From Halorubellus litoreus (GTDB taxonomy: Archaea; Halobacteriota; Halobacteria; Halobacteriales; Natrialbaceae): a stretch of 64,000 nucleotides of DNA. Where the stretch lies: assembly GCF_037081675.1 (NCBI RefSeq), contig NZ_JAZAQL010000002.1, forward strand, positions 186,001 to 250,000. The letters run 5' to 3'. This document shows, piece by piece, positions 27,328 to 36,412 of the stretch. Numbering within the stretch: position 1 is the stretch's first letter; the number at the start of each line of letters is the position of its first letter. Below the pieces are notes generated by a model. It was not told where the DNA came from. It did no database searches and saw only the letters and a program-made list of their open reading frames with translations. A program made the position numbers and the translations under genes.

Positions 27328-29163
27328 TCAGTACCAGTGCGAGGACTCGGGGTCCTTCCAGACCTCGCTGGCCCGGTCAGCGAGCCACGCGCCGCGTTCG
27401 GCGATGGTCTCCTCGTTCCATTCATCGGGCCACGTATCGACCAGATGCTTGTTGAGGAGAAGCACGGTGTGGTCGTGAATTGCCTCGCGTTTGTCCTCCC
27501 AAGCCGAATTCGAAACGGAGGGATTCAGTTTGTCGGTGAGCACGGTCAGGTTCCCGACCTTGTTCTTGACTTCGTCCCGCTCTATCCGCTCGACCTCCGC
27601 GGGTTGCTCACCGGGGAGCGACCAATTGTGTGACCAGTCTTGCGGGAGGATGTGCTCGATTTGCAGGTCCTGCGTGATCTCCAGCGTCTCGCTGTAACCC
27701 GTGTCGCGGAGGTCGCGCTCGATGGCGGAGAACACCATCTTCAGGCGTCGCTGATTGATCCTCGACCAGTACTGGAGGTCGACCATCGCGTTCGCCAGGT
27801 CGTCGTCAGTGGGCCAGTAATCGCTCTCTCCCTCCTTGCCTTGGAAGAAGGCGACGACGGTGTCGCCGACGTCCTCGTCGTCGGTCTCCTTCAGCTCCTC
27901 CAAGAGCTCGATGAATATCTTGTTGTAGTTCTTCGAGGTCAGCCGACAGAGCATCCGTCGCATCAGCCAGCTCTCGATCGCTTCGACGGCTTTCACACGC
28001 TGATTGGATGGGATGTCATCCTGGCCGAAGATGTAGAGAAGCACCGGGAACGGAGTGGTCGTGTCGAGCACGTCCAGCCGCCGGAGGAACACGGCCTCAC
28101 GAGACTGTGTGTCCGGCTCCGTGAGCTCCTCGTAGATCGAGGCATAGTTATCGAAGTTCTCCAGAATCTCCTCCGTCGAGAGGTCCGTCCGATCCAGGAA
28201 CTTGCGGAACGCCGGGAAGAGCTTCTTCGCGCGGATCTGCTGGCCCATCTGCATCGTGAGCCAGTGCATGATGAACACGTCTATCTTCGGGCGATCCAGT
28301 CGGCCCTGCGAGACCTCGACCCGCCACTCGTCCTCGTCGAACTGCCGCCAGTACTTGTCGTGGAGTTCACCGGGGTCGTTCTGCTCTATGGTCGCCTCCC
28401 GGAAGAGGTAGTTCTTGATTAGGTCGGCGGCGAGAAGCGGCGTTCCGCGGGCGTTGAGCGTCTCGAAGATGACCTGCGCGTCGTCGTTCGATTCGAGGTC
28501 GATGACGACGACCCGGAGGAGTTTCCACATCGTCGTCACGAGGGAGTCGAGATGTTCTTCGGTCGGTTCCGGGCCCTCCTCGGCCCACTCGCGGATCTGG
28601 CCGCTGAAGAACCGGAAACAGTCGTGGAGTACTTCGTCTCCGTCCAGCTCGGTGAGGTCGGACTCGGGGTCCGAGAGGGACATGACGTCGGTGAACGCCT
28701 CTTTGTCGGCTCCGATCGGCCAGACCTTCAGCCGATCTTCCTCGTCCCGGATCAGGTCTGCGTCGTTGTACATCAGCTTCTCGAACATCGACGCCGACTC
28801 CTCGCCACCGAGCTCCATGGACACCGAGTGCGCGGCCGACAGGAGGACCTGCAGCGTGATGAGGCGTTGCTGTCCGTCGATTATCTCCCGGGTCTCAAGC
28901 TTCTGCGTCGGCGTCGACTGCTGGTCGAGCACGATGGCCCCGAGGAAATGGGGTGACGTGTTGAGCTGCGCCTCGTCCCGTTCGAACTGGTCCTCTGCCT
29001 CTGCCCGCCGTTCCATCAAATCGTCGACGACCAGCCGAAGATCTTCCCACAGCAACTGCCAGTGTTCCTCCTGATTCCAGACGTACGGCCGCTGGAATCG
29101 CGGCACCACGTAGCGAGTGTCCTTCCGGAAAATGTCCTTCAAATCGAGTGTGTCCGCTTTCAT
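27328..29163 (-). CDS. DUF262/DUF1524 (GmrSD-like) type IV restriction endonuclease
   Basis: A 611-aa protein. The N-terminal DUF262 (ParB/sulfiredoxin-like NTPase) domain shows RYVVPRFQRPYVWNQEEHW, FLGAIVLDQQ, and the signature EIIDGQQRLITL (about residues 93-104). The C-terminal DUF1524 HNH-nuclease domain shows QIEHILPQDW (about 503) and NKVGNLTVLTDKLNPSVSN. In GmrSD enzymes these two domains together cut glucosylated or otherwise modified phage DNA using nucleotide hydrolysis. All key motifs are intact. ATG 29163 was preferred to the GTG at 29181. It is inserted between DUF499 and DUF1156 genes in the opposite orientation, suggesting an independent defence module. Confidence 0.9.
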   Translation of the reverse strand: MKADTLDLKDIFRKDTRYVVPRFQRPYVWNQEEHWQLLWEDLRLVVDDLMERRAEAEDQFERDEAQLNTSPHFLGAIVLDQQSTPTQKLETREIIDGQQRLITLQVLLSAAHSVSMELGGEESASMFEKLMYNDADLIRDEEDRLKVWPIGADKEAFTDVMSLSDPESDLTELDGDEVLHDCFRFFSGQIREWAEEGPEPTEEHLDSLVTTMWKLLRVVVIDLESNDDAQVIFETLNARGTPLLAADLIKNYLFREATIEQNDPGELHDKYWRQFDEDEWRVEVSQGRLDRPKIDVFIMHWLTMQMGQQIRAKKLFPAFRKFLDRTDLSTEEILENFDNYASIYEELTEPDTQSREAVFLRRLDVLDTTTPFPVLLYIFGQDDIPSNQRVKAVEAIESWLMRRMLCRLTSKNYNKIFIELLEELKETDDEDVGDTVVAFFQGKEGESDYWPTDDDLANAMVDLQYWSRINQRRLKMVFSAIERDLRDTGYSETLEITQDLQIEHILPQDWSHNWSLPGEQPAEVERIERDEVKNKVGNLTVLTDKLNPSVSNSAWEDKREAIHDHTVLLLNKHLVDTWPDEWNEETIAERGAWLADRASEVWKDPESSHWY

Positions 29164-29689
29164 CGATAGCTCAACAGTCACGTGGCAGCTATTTAAATGC
29201 CGTACGAATCTGCTCTCGGCGCTGTCTGAACGCCCCCCGATTCAGGGCTTTCGCTGTCCGACGAGGTCGTTCTTCGATTGCGTCGGGTCGTCTGGCAACG
29301 GTCCGTCAGGGATGCTGCTGTTCTTTGGAATCTTCTGCCTGGTCTTCGACGTAACGTGATCTTCTTGTATGTCTACGACTCTACACACCCACCAAGTGTC
29401 AGGCGATTCTGCTCCCTGAATATGGACCGGGCCGTAGGAGGGATTCGCTTTGTCTGAGGACACCGGATAGGTGATTGACTTTCTCCGTCGCGGTGTTTCA
29501 CCTCTCGGGGAATGAACTCCGGTTGAAGCACCCTTGCGTCGGTGATAATAGGTGTCGACGAACAGCAAGCGGAATAAGCAGAAGGGGGGCCTTTCCGAAT
29601 CTTCCGAAAAAGTATATTGTTGCAGGTCAGGTCATCGAAGAAGTGCTTTGAGGACAAATTACTACATCTTTGAAACCAAATATTGTTCC
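29164..29689. other. Intergenic stretch with a doubtful minus-strand frame
   Basis: About 525 bp. A minus-strand frame from about 29242 to 29470 includes a protein-like segment (VHIQGAESPDTWWVCRVVDI) but lacks a convincing start and promoter, so I do not call a gene. It may be a gene remnant. Confidence 0.3.
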
Positions 29690-30142
29690 ATGGCCGATAT
29701 CACAGGCAACATAGTAACACAGACACAACGCCGGAGTTTCCTATTCCAGTGTGCCAGTTTGATTCTTGGGTCTATATTAATCCTCTTGGGAAGTTTCGTT
29801 CTCCGAGATTCACCATATCTCGGTGCCAGTCTTTGGGTTTGTGGATTGACAATTGACATGTACACGATTTATATTGTGTATCGGGAGATGGTCGACGTTC
29901 GTACGGACATCGAAACTGCTCGGAGCGAAATTCAACGAACGAAGACGGATATTCAAAATACGAAGGAGGAGATCGTTGAGATTCAAATGAAGGTGGAAGA
30001 CACGGCCCAACGGATCGAGGGAATCGCCACAGATATGTATGATAGACAGGGCAGCACGGATATGTGGGACGAGCTGAAGACAACGCCTGCGAACCGGAAA
30101 AAGAATATTAGCCGGGATAAGGACGACCCGTACGAGTACTAG
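29690..30142 (+). CDS. Small two-helix membrane protein with coiled coil
   Basis: A 150-aa protein with two hydrophobic helices (FQCASLILGSILILLGSFVL, about 18-37, and LGASLWVCGLTIDMYTIYIV, about 44-63), followed by a long heptad-patterned coiled coil (about 70-125: TDIETARSEIQRTKTDIQNT and onward) and a basic/acidic tail. This layout (membrane hairpin plus cytoplasmic coiled coil) occurs in effectors and scaffold proteins of defence systems, but no family was recognised. Start ATG at 29690. It is AT-rich like the adjacent OLD gene, towards which it converges. Its isolation on the plus strand leaves its partner unknown. Confidence 0.6.
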   Translation: MADITGNIVTQTQRRSFLFQCASLILGSILILLGSFVLRDSPYLGASLWVCGLTIDMYTIYIVYREMVDVRTDIETARSEIQRTKTDIQNTKEEIVEIQMKVEDTAQRIEGIATDMYDRQGSTDMWDELKTTPANRKKNISRDKDDPYEY

Positions 30143-30260
30143 CAGTGGAGCCTAACCATTAGAAATTCGGCGTTCTTTGGTTGCCATACTATCGACGAAT
30201 CTATCTACCCACGAATGAATTCAATGGAACGTCTAAATCTCTAAACGCTTGTTTCTGACC

Positions 30261-33200
30261 TCAGTTATCGATGTCCATTGCTGAATTGAGGCTGGCGAAT
30301 ACTCGATTAAAGGATACCACCTGATTTTCCTCTACGTCGCTCCGGTTCAGTCTTGAAGCGATTCTTTCGGCAATTTGTCGTTTACGAAGTTCGATATCTC
30401 CCTTTGAATCCTCAAGTTCCTCAGAGAAGGATGACTCCTCAAGGTACTCAATAAGAACTTTATCAAGTCGGGTGCCTTCATATTCGATACCACCAACTTC
30501 CCATCTCAAGCCATCGATTTCTTCAACCTGAGCATGTTCAAAATCACCCTCCAATTCTGAGGTGAAGTCTTCATATTCAGCGTTGAATTCGGAAACATAT
30601 AGCTCAGGGTCAAACATGTCTTCTGTTACCACGTCTTCGCTATTAGATCGGTTTTCTAGCATAACAACCCGGTCAGAGTCTATGTCCGGATTGTGGTCCT
30701 CAATTCGTTCCAAGGCATCACGGCCCTCTTCATCACTATCCAACATAATTGCGTAATCGATTCCCTCGCTTGCTAGCCAGCTTGCCTGCCCGATAACATT
30801 GGGCGCTCCACGGACTGGCATAACAGACAGCTCTTTCCATCCAAACAGATCTCTGTCTAGCTCCTGGCTGAAATAATTAGCTACAGCTGCCACGATATAA
30901 TACTCTGTTGGACCCTCGACTAGTAATTGACGGCGAGAGATGAAGGGTGACGAACCGAGATTCACACCTAATGCATTCCGCAGCGGTTCCAGCGTATGGC
31001 TATCGGATTTGAAGATATCTTCTCGTATTTTTGTGCCTCCACGTGGAGTATCTTCTACTGCGCGGATGCGCGAGGGGTATCTCTTATCAATTAAATATGG
31101 TGAATGGGAGGAGAAGACTACCTGTTCATTTTGCCCGATATCATTTACAGATTCCAACCAATCTCGTTTCCCCTCCGGATGCAGATAGACCGCGGGGTCA
31201 TCCAAGAGCAAAACCTTGCTCTCAAGGCCGGAGTTGTTGGATTCAGCGAGTAAGTTGATATAGAAGGATAAGAACCATTGGAATCCTGCACTCCGCTGAG
31301 AGGGGTAAGTTAGCGGACGTTCATCGGTTGCAGAGTCCGGATTTAGTTGGTCTTGGATTAGAAGGTTTATTGTTTCTTTAGAAGAGTTCCAATTTATATT
31401 TATATTCAGACTCTTTTGAGACCATGCTTCATTTATTCGATCCTCGATTCTATTCTCGGCTTGCTCAATCGCGTTAGACCGGGTCAGAGTCGAATCTTCG
31501 AAAGTTTCCATAGAAATACCGCCAAGGTCCAAGAGATTATTGAAAGTTGGGCAGTCTCCGTTTTCGAGTTGTTCAATTGTGGCACTATCGGAGATAAGGC
31601 TGTAGCTATCGTAGTAAAGTATGTTCGGGGTAGGCAATTCCACCCGATCTGTATCAATATCGGCATCGATTTCAGCCTCGTAACTATTGTCAAAATATTT
31701 AGTTCTTGTAACCGTTAGGGGCATCTCTGCACCTTCTTCAAGATCTGGATAAAATTCTTCCACCAGAGGTTCTTCAAGCTTGAAGCGGAGAGAGATGATC
31801 GGCGTCTCCTCAGTAGTATCTGATATGCTCACCGAAGTTGATAGATCACGCTCTGTATATTCATACTCCGGCGAAAAAGAACGTATGGCTTCTAAGGTGG
31901 ATGTTTTACCACTTTCATTTTTACCGATTAGTGTGGTGACATTTTCTAATTCAATGTAGCCAGTATCCCGGATATTTCTAAAATTCTGAATGCGGATATC
32001 TGAGATACGAACCGCTGGTCCGCGACTTGTTACCTGCGTTGCTTCGTCGTCTACCCCGTTATTCTGTTCAGTAACGGTTTCAGTATCTTCGCTTTCCGAC
32101 GGGACTGCATCTGTGTTTCCACTTTGATCGGTTTTTGCATCTCTGTTCTTTTCTGCGTCCTGATCGGTATTCTGTTTTGAATCAGACTGACGAGACTCAC
32201 GGGATAGCTCATCACTAGTAACGAGATCCTGAAGAGATTGGAGTTCCTCTGGTGAGGACTCTATCCGAGTGGATTTACTTCCCCTTCCAACGATATATTC
32301 ACCGAGCCCCGCAGCCTCAACCGTTTGTAGCAGGGTGTTGATTGCCTTCCGAACGGTATCCTTCGAGTTACCAGTAAACCCAAACGTTGTACGTAATTCT
32401 TTTTCTATAGCTGGAGAATCAAGATTATCCGCATCTTTCTCCAACCCCTCGAATGATGCTTGGAGAATATGTCTATAGCTGGAATATTGGCTAATCGCTT
32501 CTTTAAACCATCTTTCCTGTTCTTCTTCGCTTGAGGAAAAAGATAGCTCATATCCTCGATCCGTCAACTGGTACCCGTCCTCTTCTTCGATAAACCCAAG
32601 AGCAACCCCGTACTGCGTTAGTCCCTGAATCTTCCGTTTAGAGAACTCAACTCCTTCGGCTATCTCATCAGTTGAATAAGTGCCTCCAGTAGAAAGAACA
32701 TCGACTATCCTACAGAGATCCTCAGGTGAACCTCGGGTTGGAGGGAAATCAATATCTGGCATATCCTCGGTAGAGTAGTCATCAAATGCCTGCTGAGCAG
32801 TTTCAGAATCATTATTGTCACGCTCAATTTCCCCTTCCGATTCTTCAGCATCAGATGCCGTTCCGGTTGTTGAGGATTTTTTGACCAATCCTTCGTCAGA
32901 AATGTCGATGAATCCGAATAAGTCAAATATATCGATAGCGGTGGCGACGCTTGAAATATTCTCCTTATCAATTTCAAGTTGACCTGCGACCTTTTGCGAG
33001 AGCTCTCCTTTGGTGAAGTTTCCAGAGTCCACCAGGAATATTACTTCAGAAAATACGTCGTAGTCCATCAAGGACTCTTGTATATTTTCCTGAGCAGATG
33101 TCTTTGATTCTCCTACCTTCCTAAAGAAGTCGATTACGGATTTTGAGGGTACGTATACTCCCGCTTTTTCAGCTTCGATTAATCCAATATCGCTAAAGAA

Positions 33201-33359
33201 TTTTAAACAGCTGGAAGTAGTGGCTTTACTTTGATTGATTGCCGCTTTTTTATAGTGAATCGGGGTTTCTTCTTGAGTGTACCTGGTTACCAGATCTTCG
33301 AGTGCATTGAAATACGCATCAGAACTGAATCTGTCTAGTGGGAGGGGAAGTTCACTCAT
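30261..33359 (-). CDS. OLD-family ATPase/TOPRIM nuclease fused to N-terminal winged helices
   Basis: A 1032-aa protein. The first about 300 residues hold two or three winged-helix-like repeats (for example NFTKGELSQKVAGQLEIDKE and GGTYSTDEIAEGVEFSKRKI), then a low-complexity Ser/Asp/Gln linker (about 390-455). The ABC-type ATPase follows: ISDIRIQNFRNIRDTGYIEL, Walker A LIGKNESGKTST (about 475-486), and Walker B KVLLLDDPAVYLHP (about 713), then VVFSSHSPYLID. The TOPRIM nuclease domain shows LLVEGPTEYYIVAAVA (about 810) and AIMLDSDEEGRDALE (about 872). OLD nucleases act in anti-phage defence (P2 Old, Gabija GajA). A UvrD-like GajB does not adjoin it. ATG 33359 was chosen. The gene is AT-rich. 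Confidence 0.85.
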   Translation of the reverse strand: MSELPLPLDRFSSDAYFNALEDLVTRYTQEETPIHYKKAAINQSKATTSSCLKFFSDIGLIEAEKAGVYVPSKSVIDFFRKVGESKTSAQENIQESLMDYDVFSEVIFLVDSGNFTKGELSQKVAGQLEIDKENISSVATAIDIFDLFGFIDISDEGLVKKSSTTGTASDAEESEGEIERDNNDSETAQQAFDDYSTEDMPDIDFPPTRGSPEDLCRIVDVLSTGGTYSTDEIAEGVEFSKRKIQGLTQYGVALGFIEEEDGYQLTDRGYELSFSSSEEEQERWFKEAISQYSSYRHILQASFEGLEKDADNLDSPAIEKELRTTFGFTGNSKDTVRKAINTLLQTVEAAGLGEYIVGRGSKSTRIESSPEELQSLQDLVTSDELSRESRQSDSKQNTDQDAEKNRDAKTDQSGNTDAVPSESEDTETVTEQNNGVDDEATQVTSRGPAVRISDIRIQNFRNIRDTGYIELENVTTLIGKNESGKTSTLEAIRSFSPEYEYTERDLSTSVSISDTTEETPIISLRFKLEEPLVEEFYPDLEEGAEMPLTVTRTKYFDNSYEAEIDADIDTDRVELPTPNILYYDSYSLISDSATIEQLENGDCPTFNNLLDLGGISMETFEDSTLTRSNAIEQAENRIEDRINEAWSQKSLNININWNSSKETINLLIQDQLNPDSATDERPLTYPSQRSAGFQWFLSFYINLLAESNNSGLESKVLLLDDPAVYLHPEGKRDWLESVNDIGQNEQVVFSSHSPYLIDKRYPSRIRAVEDTPRGGTKIREDIFKSDSHTLEPLRNALGVNLGSSPFISRRQLLVEGPTEYYIVAAVANYFSQELDRDLFGWKELSVMPVRGAPNVIGQASWLASEGIDYAIMLDSDEEGRDALERIEDHNPDIDSDRVVMLENRSNSEDVVTEDMFDPELYVSEFNAEYEDFTSELEGDFEHAQVEEIDGLRWEVGGIEYEGTRLDKVLIEYLEESSFSEELEDSKGDIELRKRQIAERIASRLNRSDVEENQVVSFNRVFASLNSAMDIDN

Positions 33360-33741
33360 GGTATTCTGGTAACAAGCATGGTACAAAAGGATTGTTAGAG
33401 CGTTAATAGGGGACTGACAGTATTCGTGTTGACTATTATAATAACAGTCTATGACGTCCGTGGAAAAGACCTGGAATTCGAATGATAATCCCGTTCAGCA
33501 GTCTTGTCATTCGCAACTACAGGCACTCCTCTGTGCTCCCCTTTGAGGTAGCTGTCTCTGATATCGGAGATTTCGACGGTGATGGTTTCCCCTACGTCCA
33601 TGATGCTACTGTCATCGCAACCCCTCCTCTTCTAACATTCGGCTAATACCTCTACAGCCTATCAAACTACCTTACTCGGTCGGCGTGATGGAGAACGCAC
33701 ACTTATGGGGCTCGTCCGTAATTGGTCTCACATACTGAACT

Positions 33742-36402
33742 ATGTCTGAACAGTCTGGATCTTCGTCGGGCCAGCGCGAGCGAACGGAACTTCCTATTGA
33801 GCGAGGGTTCCCGATAGAGCGTATCAACGAAATTGCCGAGAAGGAGGGGCGGGCAAAGATGTACTATCGTCCGATTTACACGATGCACAAGTGGTGGGCG
33901 CGTCGCCTCGGGTGCGTTTTCCGGTCTATCTCACTCTATACGCTCCTCGATGATCCAGACAAGGTCTCGGTGTTCGAACCCGGTCACGAAGGGGGTACGC
34001 TCGCGGACTACGGCGACGACGCCGATGGGACACCTGAGCTGGACATCTCCTCACTCCTCGAACGCGTGGACATGTCCGACCCCGAGAGCCTGTGGGAGCT
34101 GTACCCCAAGGACGTTCGCGTTGAGGACAAAAAAGTGCTCGACCCGTTCATGGGCGGTGGCACGTCGCTCGTCGAGGCCTCGCGCTTCGGCGCTGAGGTC
34201 GTCGGAAATGACCTGAACCCCGTCGCGTGGTTCGTCACAAAGAAGGAACTCGAAGCCGGCCAAACCGACGTTGAAGACCTTGAGGAGGCGTTCGAACAAG
34301 TCAAAGCGGAGGTCGCCGATGAAATCACGCAGCAGTACAAGACGCTCTGTCCAAACGGGGACCACGAAGCGGATGTGATGTACAACTTTTGGGTGAAAGA
34401 ATTAGACTGCGTCTCCTGTGGACACACTGTTCCGCTGTTCAAGGACTATCGGGTGGCGAAGGGGCGATACGAAAATGACGACAAATACAATGTGCTCTGT
34501 TCGGATTGCGGTGCGGTGACACGGGTAGATGATTGGCAATCTGAATCAGTATGCAATGACTGCGGACATGGATTCGTTCCAAAGGAAGGAAATGTTTCTC
34601 GCGGTGGGAAATACAACTGTCCAGACTGCGGACAAAAATACGGAATCACCGATGCGATACAAGAGCAAGGTGGATACGATATTCGGCTTTATGCACTGGA
34701 GTACTATTGCGGTCACTGTGACGAGAGAGGCGAGCAAAAAAGCGAGCACAAGGGATATAAACAGGCTGAGGAGACAGATATCAACCGTTTCTTAGAAGCA
34801 AAAGAGGAATGGGATGAAGCAGAGGCCCTTCACGAATACGTTCCGGATGAGGAGATTCCACCGGGGCATATGACTTCTGAAAGGAACCCTGTCTTTGACC
34901 ATGGATATTCCCACTGGACAGATATGTATAACGAGCGCCAACTGCTGTGTCTTTCAAAGCTCATGAAGGCTATAGACTCTTTGGAAGATCAAAACAGCAA
35001 AGAGTACCTTCTAATGGCTGTGAGCGGCATCTTGAGGACGAATAATATGATGGTGGGGTACGACTATTCTTATAATAAGATAGTGAATCTGTTTAAATCA
35101 AACTCGTTTGATCCACCTCACTCCCCTTGTGAGGGGAACGTTTGGGGGGCCGAGTTTGGCCGGGGTACATTCGAATCTATTTGGGATCTAATTATTTCCG
35201 GGGTAGAGTATGCTTCTGCACCGACCGAACGTTATGTTGAGGATGGGGAATCTAAAGAAACGGAGCCGTTCTCCCAACCTGTGGGTAGCAACTTCGAAAT
35301 ACACCAAGGTGATGCAAGGTCGATCTCAGCCGAATCTGAATATGATGCAGTAATCACCGACCCACCGTACTATGATAATATAATGTATTCTGAGGTTTCT
35401 GATTACTTCTATGTATGGCAAAAAATCCTTCTGGAAGATGAGCATCCAGGGTTTGATCAGACAAAAACACCACGTTCAGATTCTATCGTAACCAATCCAT
35501 ATTTCGGGAAGACAGCGGAGGATTTCGAATCTGAACTGGAACAGTCTTTCTCAGTAATCAAAAGAGCGCTCAAAGAGGAGGGTTCACTCACCTTCACCTA
35601 TCATCACAGCGACTCTGATTCATGGGGAGAGCTCCTCGAATCACTCTGTAACGTCGGTTTCGAAGTTACGGCGACGTATCCTATTACTGCAGACATTAAC
35701 AAATTCATCGGGGGAGAAGCAGTCTCTTTCGACATTGTCGTCGTCGCACGACCCATCGACGAGACGGAACCCGCCTCTTGGAACTCTCTTCGTCGAGATA
35801 TCTACCGTACGGCGCGGCGTACCCGCAAGCAACTCGAAGAGAACCGCGAGCTCTCGCGGGGTGATATCGGTGTGATGGAGATGGGGGCGTGTTTCCGCGA
35901 ATACTCCAAGCATCACGGGAAGGTCCAGCGCGACGGCGACATCATGTCTGCAAAGGAGGTCGTCCAGGAAATATACGGCATCATCCAGGAGGCCAGCGAC
36001 ATCGGCGTCGAGGACGTGTTCATCGATCTGCTGGACACGTCGAACGTCTCCTACGATGACGTGAACAAGCTCTCCCGCGGGACAAACGCCAACCCGGAGG
36101 ACCTCAAGGAGATGCGCCTCTACAACCAGGACGACGGCTTCGAACTCGGGACGTGGGACAACGAGAAGCGTCAGGCGTACATCCAAGAGCGCGTCAACGG
36201 CGACGGGGGCGAACACCTCTCCAACCTCGACAAACTCCAGTTCCTCCGCTACCGCTACGAAAAAGGCCAGGCCGTCCAGAACTACGTCGAGAAATGGGAC
36301 GTCGACGACGACATGCGCGAACTTGCCGGTCGCCTTGCCGACGTCACCGGCGACGACACCTACACGCGAGTGCTCGGCGACCGAGACATCACGAGCTTCT
36401 AG
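33742..36402 (+). CDS. DUF1156 zinc-ribbon DNA (adenine) methylase
   Basis: An 886-aa amino-methyltransferase of the COG1743 type. The N-terminal DUF1156 part (YYRPIYTMHKWWARRLGCVF, about 46-65) is diagnostic. AdoMet motif I is LDPFMGGGTSLVEASRF (about 132-148) with VVGNDLNPVAWFVTKKE. A zinc-ribbon block with about five CxxC pairs covers 215-325. Catalytic motif IV is AVITDPPYYDNIMYSEV (about 537-553). It is expected to methylate host DNA so that the island's nucleases spare it. PglXI-type BREX methylases and DUF499-linked methylases are of this group. The middle (about 34440-35690) is clearly AT-richer than both ends, implying a mosaic gene. It overlaps nothing and converges on the membrane protein gene 10 bp away. 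Confidence 0.9.
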   Translation: MSEQSGSSSGQRERTELPIERGFPIERINEIAEKEGRAKMYYRPIYTMHKWWARRLGCVFRSISLYTLLDDPDKVSVFEPGHEGGTLADYGDDADGTPELDISSLLERVDMSDPESLWELYPKDVRVEDKKVLDPFMGGGTSLVEASRFGAEVVGNDLNPVAWFVTKKELEAGQTDVEDLEEAFEQVKAEVADEITQQYKTLCPNGDHEADVMYNFWVKELDCVSCGHTVPLFKDYRVAKGRYENDDKYNVLCSDCGAVTRVDDWQSESVCNDCGHGFVPKEGNVSRGGKYNCPDCGQKYGITDAIQEQGGYDIRLYALEYYCGHCDERGEQKSEHKGYKQAEETDINRFLEAKEEWDEAEALHEYVPDEEIPPGHMTSERNPVFDHGYSHWTDMYNERQLLCLSKLMKAIDSLEDQNSKEYLLMAVSGILRTNNMMVGYDYSYNKIVNLFKSNSFDPPHSPCEGNVWGAEFGRGTFESIWDLIISGVEYASAPTERYVEDGESKETEPFSQPVGSNFEIHQGDARSISAESEYDAVITDPPYYDNIMYSEVSDYFYVWQKILLEDEHPGFDQTKTPRSDSIVTNPYFGKTAEDFESELEQSFSVIKRALKEEGSLTFTYHHSDSDSWGELLESLCNVGFEVTATYPITADINKFIGGEAVSFDIVVVARPIDETEPASWNSLRRDIYRTARRTRKQLEENRELSRGDIGVMEMGACFREYSKHHGKVQRDGDIMSAKEVVQEIYGIIQEASDIGVEDVFIDLLDTSNVSYDDVNKLSRGTNANPEDLKEMRLYNQDDGFELGTWDNEKRQAYIQERVNGDGGEHLSNLDKLQFLRYRYEKGQAVQNYVEKWDVDDDMRELAGRLADVTGDDTYTRVLGDRDITSF

Positions 36403-36412
36403 CCGGCAGCCG

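Noticed and set aside
29242..29568. Minus-strand frame of 108 codons between the DUF262 gene and the small membrane protein
   Set aside because: Part of it reads like protein, but start, promoter and family are lacking; kept only as a possible remnant.
30261..33359. Gabija system (GajA-GajB)
   Set aside because: The OLD protein has an unusual N-terminal extension and no UvrD-like GajB gene adjoins it; the UvrD-like gene at 50044 belongs to a separate operon.
24113..36402. Canonical BREX system
   Set aside because: No PglZ phosphatase-like gene and no BrxA or BrxB was seen, although ATPase and methylase resemble BrxC/PglY and PglXI in outline.
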